Source: PVC group bacterium (GTDB lineage Bacteria > Verrucomicrobiota > Kiritimatiellia > UBA8416 > PXDI01). Taken from it: a stretch of 11,554 nucleotides of DNA. Made by a program: the position numbers and the translations under genes. The stretch lies in the NCBI GenBank assembly GCA_003565095.1, contig PXDI01000176.1:1-11554 (forward strand). Reading direction: 5' to 3'. Of this stretch, positions 1 to 6,327 are shown one piece after another. Position 1 is the first letter of the stretch. Each line of letters begins with the position of its first letter. The notes beneath the pieces are model-generated. The model did not search any database and was not told the origin of the DNA. It saw nothing but the letters and a program-made list of their open reading frames with translations.

Positions 1-49
1 TCTGTCCGCCCATCAAAACATGTAAAAATCGTTGAATTAATTCGGTCAT
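1..49 (-). CDS. 5' end of an unidentified gene, truncated by the window edge
   Basis: Reading leftward from an ATG at 49-47 gives an open frame beginning MTELIQRFLHVLMGGQ that reaches the window edge without a stop. A strong ribosome binding site, GGAGG on the minus strand (positions 58-54), sits five bases upstream of the ATG, which is why I accept this as a real start. Sixteen residues are too few to identify a family. A pair of 8-bp direct repeats lies just upstream and may control it. The gene is divergent from the GH42-like gene, with about 490 bp of repeat-filled DNA between them. Confidence 0.55.
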   Translation of the reverse strand, partial: MTELIQRFLHVLMGGQ

Positions 50-60
50 ACTGCCTCCGG

Positions 61-82
61 TATGTTTGCAGAGTGTTTGCAT
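61..82 (-). promoter_or_regulatory. Possible operator: two direct repeats one helical turn apart
   Basis: TGTTTGCA occurs at 63-70 and again at 74-81, an 11-bp period that would place both copies on the same face of the helix. They lie 14-32 bp upstream of the start codon of the truncated minus-strand gene, where a regulator could act on promoter or leader. The AT-rich stretch at about 100-120 is the likeliest place for a promoter, but I cannot fix -35 and -10 boxes. No regulator is known; this is an inference from spacing and position only. Confidence 0.25.
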
Positions 83-217
83 AAAATACTTTCCTGTTTC
101 TACACTATAAATATATCATTTTAAGCAATTCCAAGTAAAGGGGTTTAAGTCATTATTTGTAATGTATATAGGTAATAGTTTTGCTTGTGAATTGTCAGGG
201 AAGTGTGAAGAGGGGAG

Positions 218-289
218 GGTGGCAAGGTAACAAGGTGGCAAGGTGACAAGGTGGCAAGGTGACAAGGTAGCAAGGTGGCAAGGTGGCTT
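218..289 (+). repeat. Tandem octamer array, nine units of GGTRRCAA
   Basis: Nine consecutive 8-bp units run from 218 to 289: mostly GGTGGCAA or GGTGACAA, with single GGTAACAA and GGTAGCAA variants, and a last unit ending in TT. The period of 8 argues against coding use, and the frames that read through it encode only low-complexity peptide. It directly precedes the dispersed repeat at 306-497. A related octamer run precedes the second copy of that repeat at 6282-6314, so the octamers look like part of a composite element. Confidence 0.85.
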
Positions 290-305
290 GTTTATAGTAG
301 TTCTC

Positions 306-497
306 AAAATCTTTGTCGCGAGCTTTGTCGCGAGCTTTGTCGAAATGAAGCGGAAGGGAGACTGAAGACCGGGGATGCGCGATGCGGGGGACGGGATACG
401 GGATCGTGAAATTAGAAAGTAGAACGTGGAGAGTTGAGAGTGGGAGAGATTAGGCGAAAGATTATGGGGAGACACTAACCCCTAACCCCTAACGCCT
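306..497 (+). repeat. Dispersed intergenic repeat, copy A
   Basis: This stretch matches the reverse complement of 6071-6231. The first ~70 bp (306 to about 385) are nearly identical in the two copies, beginning AAAATCTTTGTCGCGAG. The last ~45 bp, ending in TAACCCC heptamers and AACGCCT, are also nearly identical. The middle has diverged by small insertions and deletions. Copy A carries one extra 12-bp unit (CTTTGTCGCGAG, near 310-345). The C-rich end stops 40 bp before the GH42-like start codon, so any transcript of that gene starting further up would include this repeat. I see no protein coding in it. Confidence 0.8.
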
Positions 498-537
498 GAA
501 TTTGAAGTGGGATACGAGATTATAAGGAGAATGCATA

Positions 538-2697
538 ATGCTGGACGGACACGATTATCTGCACGATTTGTATGATCATTTGAATGATACCCCTATGCAG
601 CGCAAGCTGCGTAAGCTGGCGCCGATGCCGATCGGCTGTGTTTTTATCCAATGGCCCGAGATGGATTATGCTGATATCCGTACTCATTTCAGGACTATGC
701 GGGAACTGGGGTTTACATGCCTGAAGGGCATTATGCTGTGTCCTGGAACCGCGCGGCAGGAAGTGCAGAAAATTGCACTGGAGGAGGGGTTGAGTCCGTG
801 GTGGTATGACGAGGCGGGCTGGCGTGATATTACCCCTGAACTGCTGGAGGAGCTGGGTCTGCCGGCCGGCATGGATATTGACGAAGCGCGGCAGCATCCC
901 AAAATGCTTGAATACCAGCGTGGTGTGATGGAGCAGAGGATCAGTGTGGAGCCGCGTAAGCGGCGCAACGTGCAGCAGGGATCGGCGTTTCTGCCCGGCA
1001 AGCGCGATTTCGATGCCGTGCCCGGCACTAACAAGCTCACAGCCGGGACAGCGCTGGTTGATGAGGATGTTCCGTTGTTTGTCGAATGGCTGAAGAAGAA
1101 TTACAAGGATCTTGATGAGCTGATGCATGCGTGGAACTGCCGCAGCAGCAGTCACGGACGGCATGGATGGCAGACGTGGGATGAAGTTGCCGCGGCTGTG
1201 CCGGGTTTTCCTCCCCGTGAATTCCGGCATTTGCGCGATATTCTGCGCTTCAAAAGCGATATGAAGCTGGAGCGGCTGCGGGCGCAGGTGGCGTTGTCGC
1301 ACGAAAAAGATCCGGATGCTCCGGTACGCGCGGGCGGGGAGATCTCGATTTTTCTGCCGCATACAGCAGCCGGTATTGATATGGAAGGCTATGCCGAGAC
1401 GATGGCTGAAGGCGGCTGTTTTTATCCTTCAATGCATCCCGGCTGGCATCTGGAGGAAGTTGCGTTTGAACTGGTGCGTCCGACGTTTATGCAGGCGGCG
1501 ATGTGTGTCGATTGGGCGAAAGGTGTCTGGTCGGCGCCGATTGAATCTTCCGGCGGGCCGCAATGGTGGTCGGGCGGAGGCAAGGTGCCGTTTGTGCCTG
1601 AGGTGCAGATGCGGCAGCCGGCATTTACTTTTACGGAAGGCACGATGGCGCAACTGATTTGTTCCTATCTAGCTGCGGGATTCAAAGGGTTCGGTCTGTG
1701 GTGCTGGAATGCGCGTGAATCTGGGTGGGAGGCCGGCGAATATGCGCTATGCGACCGTAACAATCGCGTGACAGACCGCGCCCGGCGTGTCGGCCGTCTG
1801 GGGCAGTCCATGCGGCGTTACCGGCGGGAGTTGTGGCAGGCGCATAAGGAACCGCTGGTGGGACTGTTTCAGGACTGGGAAAACGATGCGATGTGGGCGG
1901 CGCTGGCGACATCCGGACGCGATAGCTATAAGACGCATCCTGTCAATGCGCGAATCGGTGCGGCGCGCGCACTGATGAATGCCAATGTGCCGTGGGAGCA
2001 TGTGACGATGCGTCAGCTTGCCAAGGGGCTTGCGCCGCGCTATCCGGTTATTTATCTGCCGGCGGTGATGTGTTTGACTTCGGAAATGATCGGCATGCTG
2101 ACAGAATATGTCAACGGCGGCGGCCGCGTGGTGATGGATATGCCGGGGGCGTGGCTTGATGAACGCGGTCATTTGGTGGCCACTGCTGAAGGCAGTCCTT
2201 TTGAAAAGCTCTTCGGCGTTGTTCTGAATGAGTATTCCTACTGCAATAACGAACCGTTTGAGCTGGACGGTCTGTCTTTGAGTGGTTTTACGGCAGTCAT
2301 GACACCGACTTCCGCCGGTGTGCTTAAGCATTATCACAACGGCCTTGCGGCCGTAACCGAGAACCGGCTTGGCAAGGGGGCGGCGGTAATACTGGGTGCC
2401 GAGGCCGCGTTACAATGTCTGCGGCCGGGTAATGCCGGGATGGAGCGGCTGTTGGTGGATGTTGCGCTGGGCGGGCACGGTAAGCCGTTTGAGTGCGACG
2501 GTGCTTTGGTGTACCGGCTGGCCGCACCGCTGGCCGATCATTTCTTTCTGGTGAATGACGGGCCGGAGTGCAGTGTTGCGCTGCGGACCGGGGGCCGCTA
2601 TGCAAATGTGCGCGACGTGGAAACAGATGCCGCAGTTGACTTGGCGGACATACAGCTCGCCGGTTATGATGCCCGCTGGCTGCGCGCGGAGCGGTAG
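538..2697 (+). CDS. GH42-like glycoside hydrolase (beta-galactosidase family with trimerisation domain)
   Basis: This 719-residue protein has the layout of GH42 enzymes, which cleave beta-galactosides from oligo- or polysaccharides. A TIM-barrel begins near residue 31. The GH42-type helix FVEWLKKNYKDLDELMHAWN is at 181-200. APIESSGGP at 333-341 is the likely counterpart of the GH42 nucleophile strand, with Glu336 as candidate nucleophile. A trimerisation-like domain spans about 470-625 (ALMNANVPWEHV, VNGGGRVVMDMPG), and a small beta domain ends the protein. I cannot find the usual Asn-Glu acid/base pair, so the activity may differ or be lost. No signal peptide is evident, so it probably acts in the cytoplasm on imported sugars. 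The ATG at 538 follows AAGGAG at 524-529 with an 8-base gap. The gene stands alone, and the repeat at 306-497 is its leader. Confidence 0.7.
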   Translation: MLDGHDYLHDLYDHLNDTPMQRKLRKLAPMPIGCVFIQWPEMDYADIRTHFRTMRELGFTCLKGIMLCPGTARQEVQKIALEEGLSPWWYDEAGWRDITPELLEELGLPAGMDIDEARQHPKMLEYQRGVMEQRISVEPRKRRNVQQGSAFLPGKRDFDAVPGTNKLTAGTALVDEDVPLFVEWLKKNYKDLDELMHAWNCRSSSHGRHGWQTWDEVAAAVPGFPPREFRHLRDILRFKSDMKLERLRAQVALSHEKDPDAPVRAGGEISIFLPHTAAGIDMEGYAETMAEGGCFYPSMHPGWHLEEVAFELVRPTFMQAAMCVDWAKGVWSAPIESSGGPQWWSGGGKVPFVPEVQMRQPAFTFTEGTMAQLICSYLAAGFKGFGLWCWNARESGWEAGEYALCDRNNRVTDRARRVGRLGQSMRRYRRELWQAHKEPLVGLFQDWENDAMWAALATSGRDSYKTHPVNARIGAARALMNANVPWEHVTMRQLAKGLAPRYPVIYLPAVMCLTSEMIGMLTEYVNGGGRVVMDMPGAWLDERGHLVATAEGSPFEKLFGVVLNEYSYCNNEPFELDGLSLSGFTAVMTPTSAGVLKHYHNGLAAVTENRLGKGAAVILGAEAALQCLRPGNAGMERLLVDVALGGHGKPFECDGALVYRLAAPLADHFFLVNDGPECSVALRTGGRYANVRDVETDAAVDLADIQLAGYDARWLRAER

Positions 2698-2998
2698 TTG
2701 TTGCCTGGGTGGGCGCATGGGAGATGTTTTGTGTTAGGGGTTCAAAACGGCTTTACCATGTAATTCTGCACGCACGGCCCCTCGTGGTGGGGGGGGGCTT
2801 CCAGCTCCCGTCACTTTGCACAAGTCGCCGTGACAAGACGCAGGGAATGCGCCCTGCGGTTCGCCATGGGTTGTGTGATTTATCGGGTGTGTTGGAATGC
2901 TGAGTTTGGTGCAGGGCTGTTCTCTTTGCTCATTCGGTTGCGCCTTTTAGCCTCTCTGCCGCTGGCGCTTTTGAAAATGGGATCAGCGTCTGGAGCGA
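2698..2998. other. Spacer without a convincing gene; one short hairpin
   Basis: No open frame here has both a ribosome binding site and plausible protein character. The spacer contains a run of nine G (2789-2797). It also contains a hairpin with a 7-bp GC-rich stem, CGCAGGG at 2839-2845 pairing with CCCTGCG at 2852-2858 around a 6-base loop. No T-run follows, so it is not a standard intrinsic terminator, although it lies downstream of the GH42-like gene. The spacer may contain degenerate repeat material. Confidence 0.5.
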
Positions 2999-3245
2999 TT
3001 CTCAAGAGTTTTGTCGTGATATAACAGACATAACCACGTCCGCTGACCTTGGTCGGCGGACGGAAAAATTCAAATTTGGGAAAAACTTCAGAAGGCAAAT
3101 TGAGCCCATATAGAGCAAGATAAAGTGGTTAGCAAAATTCTTGCTCCCAAAGGGCTCATATCTTTATTTAAAATGTCGTTTTTTCAGAATTATCTTGCTC
3201 GCCGACCAAGGTCAGCGAGCGTAATCAAGACAAAACTTTTGAGAA
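2999..3245 (+). repeat. Nested-palindrome element 1 (REPIN/MITE-like)
   Basis: Three layers of inverted repeat surround one centre. The outer arms, 3001-3020 and 3224-3243, match at 18 of 20 positions. Inside them lie two palindromes, 3037-3062 (stem GTCCGC, core GACCTTGGTC) and 3197-3220 (stem GCTCGC, core GACCAAGGTC). In the middle, TGAGCCC at 3101-3107 pairs with GGGCTCA at 3152-3158, and GAGCAAG at 3113-3119 pairs with CTTGCTC at 3140-3146. The same plan recurs in opposite orientation at 11313-11502. No transposase gene is present, so if it moves, it is mobilised from elsewhere. A transcribed structured RNA is the alternative. Confidence 0.75.
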
Positions 3246-3297
3246 CTACATTATGAGCTCATTGTGGTTTCGAAAGTCTGGTATCCAGGAACGGTAG

Positions 3298-5625
3298 TTA
3301 CTCCGTTTTTTTTATGATGACGCACCAGTGGCCGTTGTTGAGGTCGGTGATGCTTTCGATTGCCTGTCCTTCGGCACGGAAGCTGGCGGGAACGTTCTGG
3401 ACCGGTTCACCGTCATCGAGGGTTACGGCCAGTCTTGCTCCGGGTGCCAGCGGCTCAAGTGCCAGCTTGGCTTTTACAAAATTCATCGGGCAGGGGACCC
3501 CTTTTAAGTCCAGTTCGATGGTATCCGTGTCTGCCGCTGTAGGCTCAGGTGCCTCCGTGGTTTTTTCGGCTGTTTGCACGGTCTTTTCCGGGGGATGAAA
3601 TTCGAGATTGGCATCCAGCGTGGAATAGAGCAGCTCAACCCGTTCAAGCAATGATTTGATTTCCGCATTGCGGTCATCAAGTGCGGTTTTCCATCCTTCG
3701 GTGAAACCTCTGGCGCGTGTCAGCAATGCGCGGTATTGAGGGTCGACCAGTTCACTGTCGATAAAATGTTTCTCGAACTCACGCAGGACGGTATCGGCAT
3801 CCTGAGCATCGACCCCGCGGGTAATCAACAGCGCGCGGGCGGCGGGCAACAGAATTTCGAACGGCGTCTGTGCTTTGTGTGCGGCTTGCAGGTCATTTTG
3901 GATTACCTCAAAAACACCTGCGCCGCATTCGCCTGCACCACGGCCGGCCATTGAAAACTCCTCATTGGCACCGAGGTCGCGATAAAATTCCGGGGCTGCT
4001 TTATACGTTGGAATGGCGGCATGTGTGCCGGCCAGTTCTTCAAAATAGTCATGCCCGCGGCGCTTGTAATATTGCAGAAATGATTCGGCTTCCTCGCGGT
4101 TGGTCTGAAAGTCGCGTGCCAGATCTGCCATAAAGCCGGGTAGGGCGGCGGCGGGGATGCGTCCGGCGGCTATCCCGAGCTGTGCGCCGTCGGCATTGCA
4201 GTGTCCCCCGACAGTCAATACATATGACGGAACCAGGCGGTTGTCGGCGCGCTGCGCTGCGCCGAAGAATCCGACCGCGGCGGCCGGCTGCTGTCCGCAG
4301 GCGTTCGAGCAGCCGTTGATATGGATATCAAATGCATCGAGCGTTGCACGAGAAAGCTTTTCCTGGGCGAGTGCATCAGAACAGGCTTGTGCGGCATTGC
4401 GTGCTAGACAGATTCCCAGCCGGCAGGTTGAGGCCCCCGCGCATGCCACAAAGCGGTCCAGCGGTACGGGGGAGAGCACATCAATTGAAAGTCGGCCAAG
4501 TTCCGCAGCCAGCGTGCTGATTTCCGCTTCCTTGACAAAACGGATCAGCAGATTCTGTTGACGGGTGGTACGCAGACCGTTTTCGGCGCTGAAGCGTCCG
4601 GCCAGCTTACCGATAATGGCGAAATCCGCGCTGTTGATAAAGCCCATTGGCAGATGCAGTGGCAGGGCAAAGAATCCCGGCTGGCGCTGGGGGATAACGC
4701 GGACCCCGTTATGCATTACGGCCGCGGGCGGTTGGCCGCAAAGTGCGGCAGCCGTATTCAGTTCCGGCTGTGCGTTCCAGGCGGGGACCCCTTCACTTGT
4801 TACCACTGCCAGTTCTTGATTGAAAAGATTTCTGAATTCATCAACTCCAATGCGCTCAAAAACAAAGCGCAGGCGTGCGCGGTGTTTATTGGTGCGGTCA
4901 CCCAGCCGGTCGAAGAGGCGGCGCACCGCTTCGGCTGTGCGGATGATTTCGGCAGCCGGCTGCCATTCGCAAAGTTCATCGGCCGTACGTGATTGCGCCC
5001 CCATCCCGCCGCCGGCGAACACTCTGAAACCGGCTATACCGTTGCGCGTTTCGGCAACAAAGCCAAGATCGGAGATTTGCGCCAGCGCGCAGTCATTGGC
5101 GCAGCCGCTGAAAGCTATTTTATATTTACGCGGGAGGTTATAACTGCCGGTAAGCGCAATCAAATATTCGGTAACCGCATGTGCGCCGGGAGTGACATCA
5201 AACTGCTCATAGGGGCATATTCCGGCATATGGACAGGCGGCAACATTGCGCACGGTATTGCCGCCGCCGCCTTTGCTGGTGAGTCCGGCTTTGAGCAGTT
5301 CACGCATGACCGGCGGGGTGTTTTCGATTTTTACATCGTGAAACTGGACATCCTGGCGGGTGGTAACGTGCAGCAGCCCGTTGCTGTATTTTTCCGCCAT
5401 GGCGGCCAGGGCGGCGCTGCTGTCACTGTCAAGCACGCCACCGGACACGCGCACGCGCACCATATAGGTGCCGTCGGTGCGCTGTTCGTAAACCCCGCGC
5501 GGCACCCGCCGCGCCTTGAGAATGCCGGCCGGCAAATCGCCGGTCAGAAAACGCTTAACCTCCTGTTCATAGGTATCAATATCGGCGGCGAGATCAGCGG
5601 GAAGCTTGCAGTTCAGTGTTTTCAT
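3298..5625 (-). CDS. Sulfite reductase hemoprotein fused to a C-terminal TusA sulfur-carrier domain
   Basis: The first ~535 of 775 residues form a siroheme/[4Fe-4S] sulfite (or nitrite) reductase, which reduces sulfite to sulfide. HVTTRQDVQFHD (86-97), GNTVRNVAACP (122-132) and LPRKYKIAFSG (164-174) fit siroheme- and substrate-binding segments. Cys395, Cys401, Cys439 and Cys443 (C-x5-C and C-x3-C) fit the cluster ligands. The N-terminal half carries its own C-x5-C (131, 137) and C-x3-C (175, 179). A helical region (about 550-670) that I cannot assign is followed by a TusA/SirA-like domain (703-775) with GVPCPMN at 709-715. Cys712 is the expected sulfur-accepting residue, and Asn replaces the usual second Pro. 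The start overlaps the JAMM stop as ATGA, and GGAGA lies 10 bases upstream. No flavoprotein reductase partner is nearby, so the electron donor may be ferredoxin. The TusA fusion favours sulfite over nitrite. Confidence 0.88.
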   Translation of the reverse strand: MKTLNCKLPADLAADIDTYEQEVKRFLTGDLPAGILKARRVPRGVYEQRTDGTYMVRVRVSGGVLDSDSSAALAAMAEKYSNGLLHVTTRQDVQFHDVKIENTPPVMRELLKAGLTSKGGGGNTVRNVAACPYAGICPYEQFDVTPGAHAVTEYLIALTGSYNLPRKYKIAFSGCANDCALAQISDLGFVAETRNGIAGFRVFAGGGMGAQSRTADELCEWQPAAEIIRTAEAVRRLFDRLGDRTNKHRARLRFVFERIGVDEFRNLFNQELAVVTSEGVPAWNAQPELNTAAALCGQPPAAVMHNGVRVIPQRQPGFFALPLHLPMGFINSADFAIIGKLAGRFSAENGLRTTRQQNLLIRFVKEAEISTLAAELGRLSIDVLSPVPLDRFVACAGASTCRLGICLARNAAQACSDALAQEKLSRATLDAFDIHINGCSNACGQQPAAAVGFFGAAQRADNRLVPSYVLTVGGHCNADGAQLGIAAGRIPAAALPGFMADLARDFQTNREEAESFLQYYKRRGHDYFEELAGTHAAIPTYKAAPEFYRDLGANEEFSMAGRGAGECGAGVFEVIQNDLQAAHKAQTPFEILLPAARALLITRGVDAQDADTVLREFEKHFIDSELVDPQYRALLTRARGFTEGWKTALDDRNAEIKSLLERVELLYSTLDANLEFHPPEKTVQTAEKTTEAPEPTAADTDTIELDLKGVPCPMNFVKAKLALEPLAPGARLAVTLDDGEPVQNVPASFRAEGQAIESITDLNNGHWCVIIKKTE

Positions 5626-6023
5626 GCAATAATTATCTCCACGGGTTGGGATTGACCGTCATTAACCGTAAAGCCTTTTAAGTCGGGTTTGTCGTTAACC
5701 GCCAGCGAGAGGATCAGATAAACAGTATCGGGCATATAAGCCAGGCGCAAATCTTCTGCTGAGAGCCGTGCGGGGGTTTCCGGATGACTATGCCAGACGG
5801 CCAGCATTTTGGTGCCGTTAGCGCGCATATCTTTGACCGCGGCGAATTGTTCTTCCGGCAGCATGGTGAAATGTTCGCTTGAAGCGTCGGCATTGGTCAG
5901 TTCGTAAAAACGTGTTACAGCGCCGTCATTCCCGGCGCACAGGCCGCAGGCCTCCAGCGGCGCGGCTTTCAGGGCGGCACCTAACATTGCCTCATAGCTT
6001 TCTCTGGTGATTTCTAATTTCAT
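5622..6023 (-). CDS. JAMM/MPN-family metallopeptidase (Mec/HcyD-like)
   Basis: The product has the full zinc-peptidase JAMM signature: a Glu in LEACGLCAG near the N-terminus, then HSHPETPARLSAED with both His, the Ser and the Asp. At about 133 residues it is a stand-alone bacterial JAMM domain. Known relatives (Mycobacterium Mec, Wolinella HcyD) trim small sulfur-carrier proteins in Cys or homocysteine synthesis. Its stop codon overlaps the sulfite reductase-TusA start by 4 bp (ATGA), so the two are translationally coupled, which supports a sulfur-assimilation role. I chose the ATG at 6023, giving MKLEITRESYE, with GAGTGA upstream. An in-frame GTG at 6035 would add MNET and cannot be excluded. 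No ThiS-like carrier gene is seen, so the substrate is unknown. The promoter probably lies in or beyond the repeat at 6044-6231. Confidence 0.85.
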   Translation of the reverse strand: MKLEITRESYEAMLGAALKAAPLEACGLCAGNDGAVTRFYELTNADASSEHFTMLPEEQFAAVKDMRANGTKMLAVWHSHPETPARLSAEDLRLAYMPDTVYLILSLAVNDKPDLKGFTVNDGQSQPVEIIIA

Positions 6024-6043
6024 TGTTTCATTCACTCTGGTTA

Positions 6044-6231
6044 GACACTAGGGGCTAGGGGCTAGGGGTTAGGCGTTAGGGGCTAGGGGTTAGTGTCTCC
6101 CCATAATCTTTCGCCCTAATCTTTCACCCTAATCTCCCCCTCTCTCCACGTTTTACAATCCCCGCATCCCGCATCCCCGGTCTTCAGTCTCCCTTCCGCT
6201 TCATTTCGACAAAGCTCGCGACAAAGATTTT
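6044..6231 (-). repeat. Dispersed intergenic repeat, copy B, with heptamer end
   Basis: On the minus strand this matches 306-497, with the same order of modules: AAAATCTTTGTCGCGAG at one end and TAACCCC-type heptamers at the other. Six 7-bp units, TAGGGGC or TAGGGGT with one TAGGCGT, fill 6049-6090 on the plus strand. They are bounded by GACACTA (6044-6050) and its complement TAGTGTC (6091-6097). As in copy A, the heptamer end faces the nearby start codon, here about 20 bp from the JAMM ATG. It occupies most of the 300-bp gap between the JAMM gene and the DUF368 gene, which holds no coding sequence I can support. Confidence 0.82.
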
Positions 6232-6281
6232 CAGGTCTGCAGTCTCTCCTGCATTCCGCATCGCGCATCCCCTCTGTCCCT

Positions 6282-6314
6282 TGTAACTCTGCAACTCTGT
6301 AACCCCTGTAACCC
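6282..6314 (-). repeat. Short tandem octamer run next to repeat copy B
   Basis: On the plus strand the units TGTAACTC, TGCAACTC, TGTAACCC and CTGTAACCC follow each other directly. Read on the minus strand they become GTTACAGA-type octamers, the same period as the GGTGRCAA array at 218-289 and on the same side of the dispersed repeat. The run ends about 14 bp from the DUF368 stop codon. It is probably a diverged version of the same octamer module. Confidence 0.55.
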
Positions 6315-6327
6315 TCCCCCCCGCATC

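Noticed and set aside
218..289. Octamer array considered as a CRISPR array
   Set aside because: Units are 8 bp with no spacers, so it is a simple tandem repeat.
116..475. Minus-strand open frame of 119 codons in the left spacer
   Set aside because: It is read from the octamer array and dispersed repeat. The peptide is low-complexity (HLATLSPCHLVTLPPC) and no ribosome binding site supports it.
520..1362. Minus-strand open frame of 280 codons
   Set aside because: It lies antisense to the GH42-like gene, whose frame has a good ribosome binding site, codon pattern and family motifs. No family features in the antisense product.
2839..2858. Possible relationship of this hairpin to the tRNA insert through a shared GCCCTGCGG 9-mer
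   Set aside because: Only nine bases match and the surrounding sequence does not align, so chance is an adequate explanation.
3290..3313. Weak hairpin AACGG/CCGTT followed by eight T
   Set aside because: It resembles a plus-strand terminator, but the stem is only 5 bp and overlaps the end of the sulfite reductase gene, where the T-run encodes its terminal Lys codons on the other strand. No plus-strand gene lies directly upstream.
4558..5655. Plus-strand open frames of 144 and 220 codons
   Set aside because: They are antisense to the sulfite reductase, which has clear siroheme and cluster motifs in its own frame.
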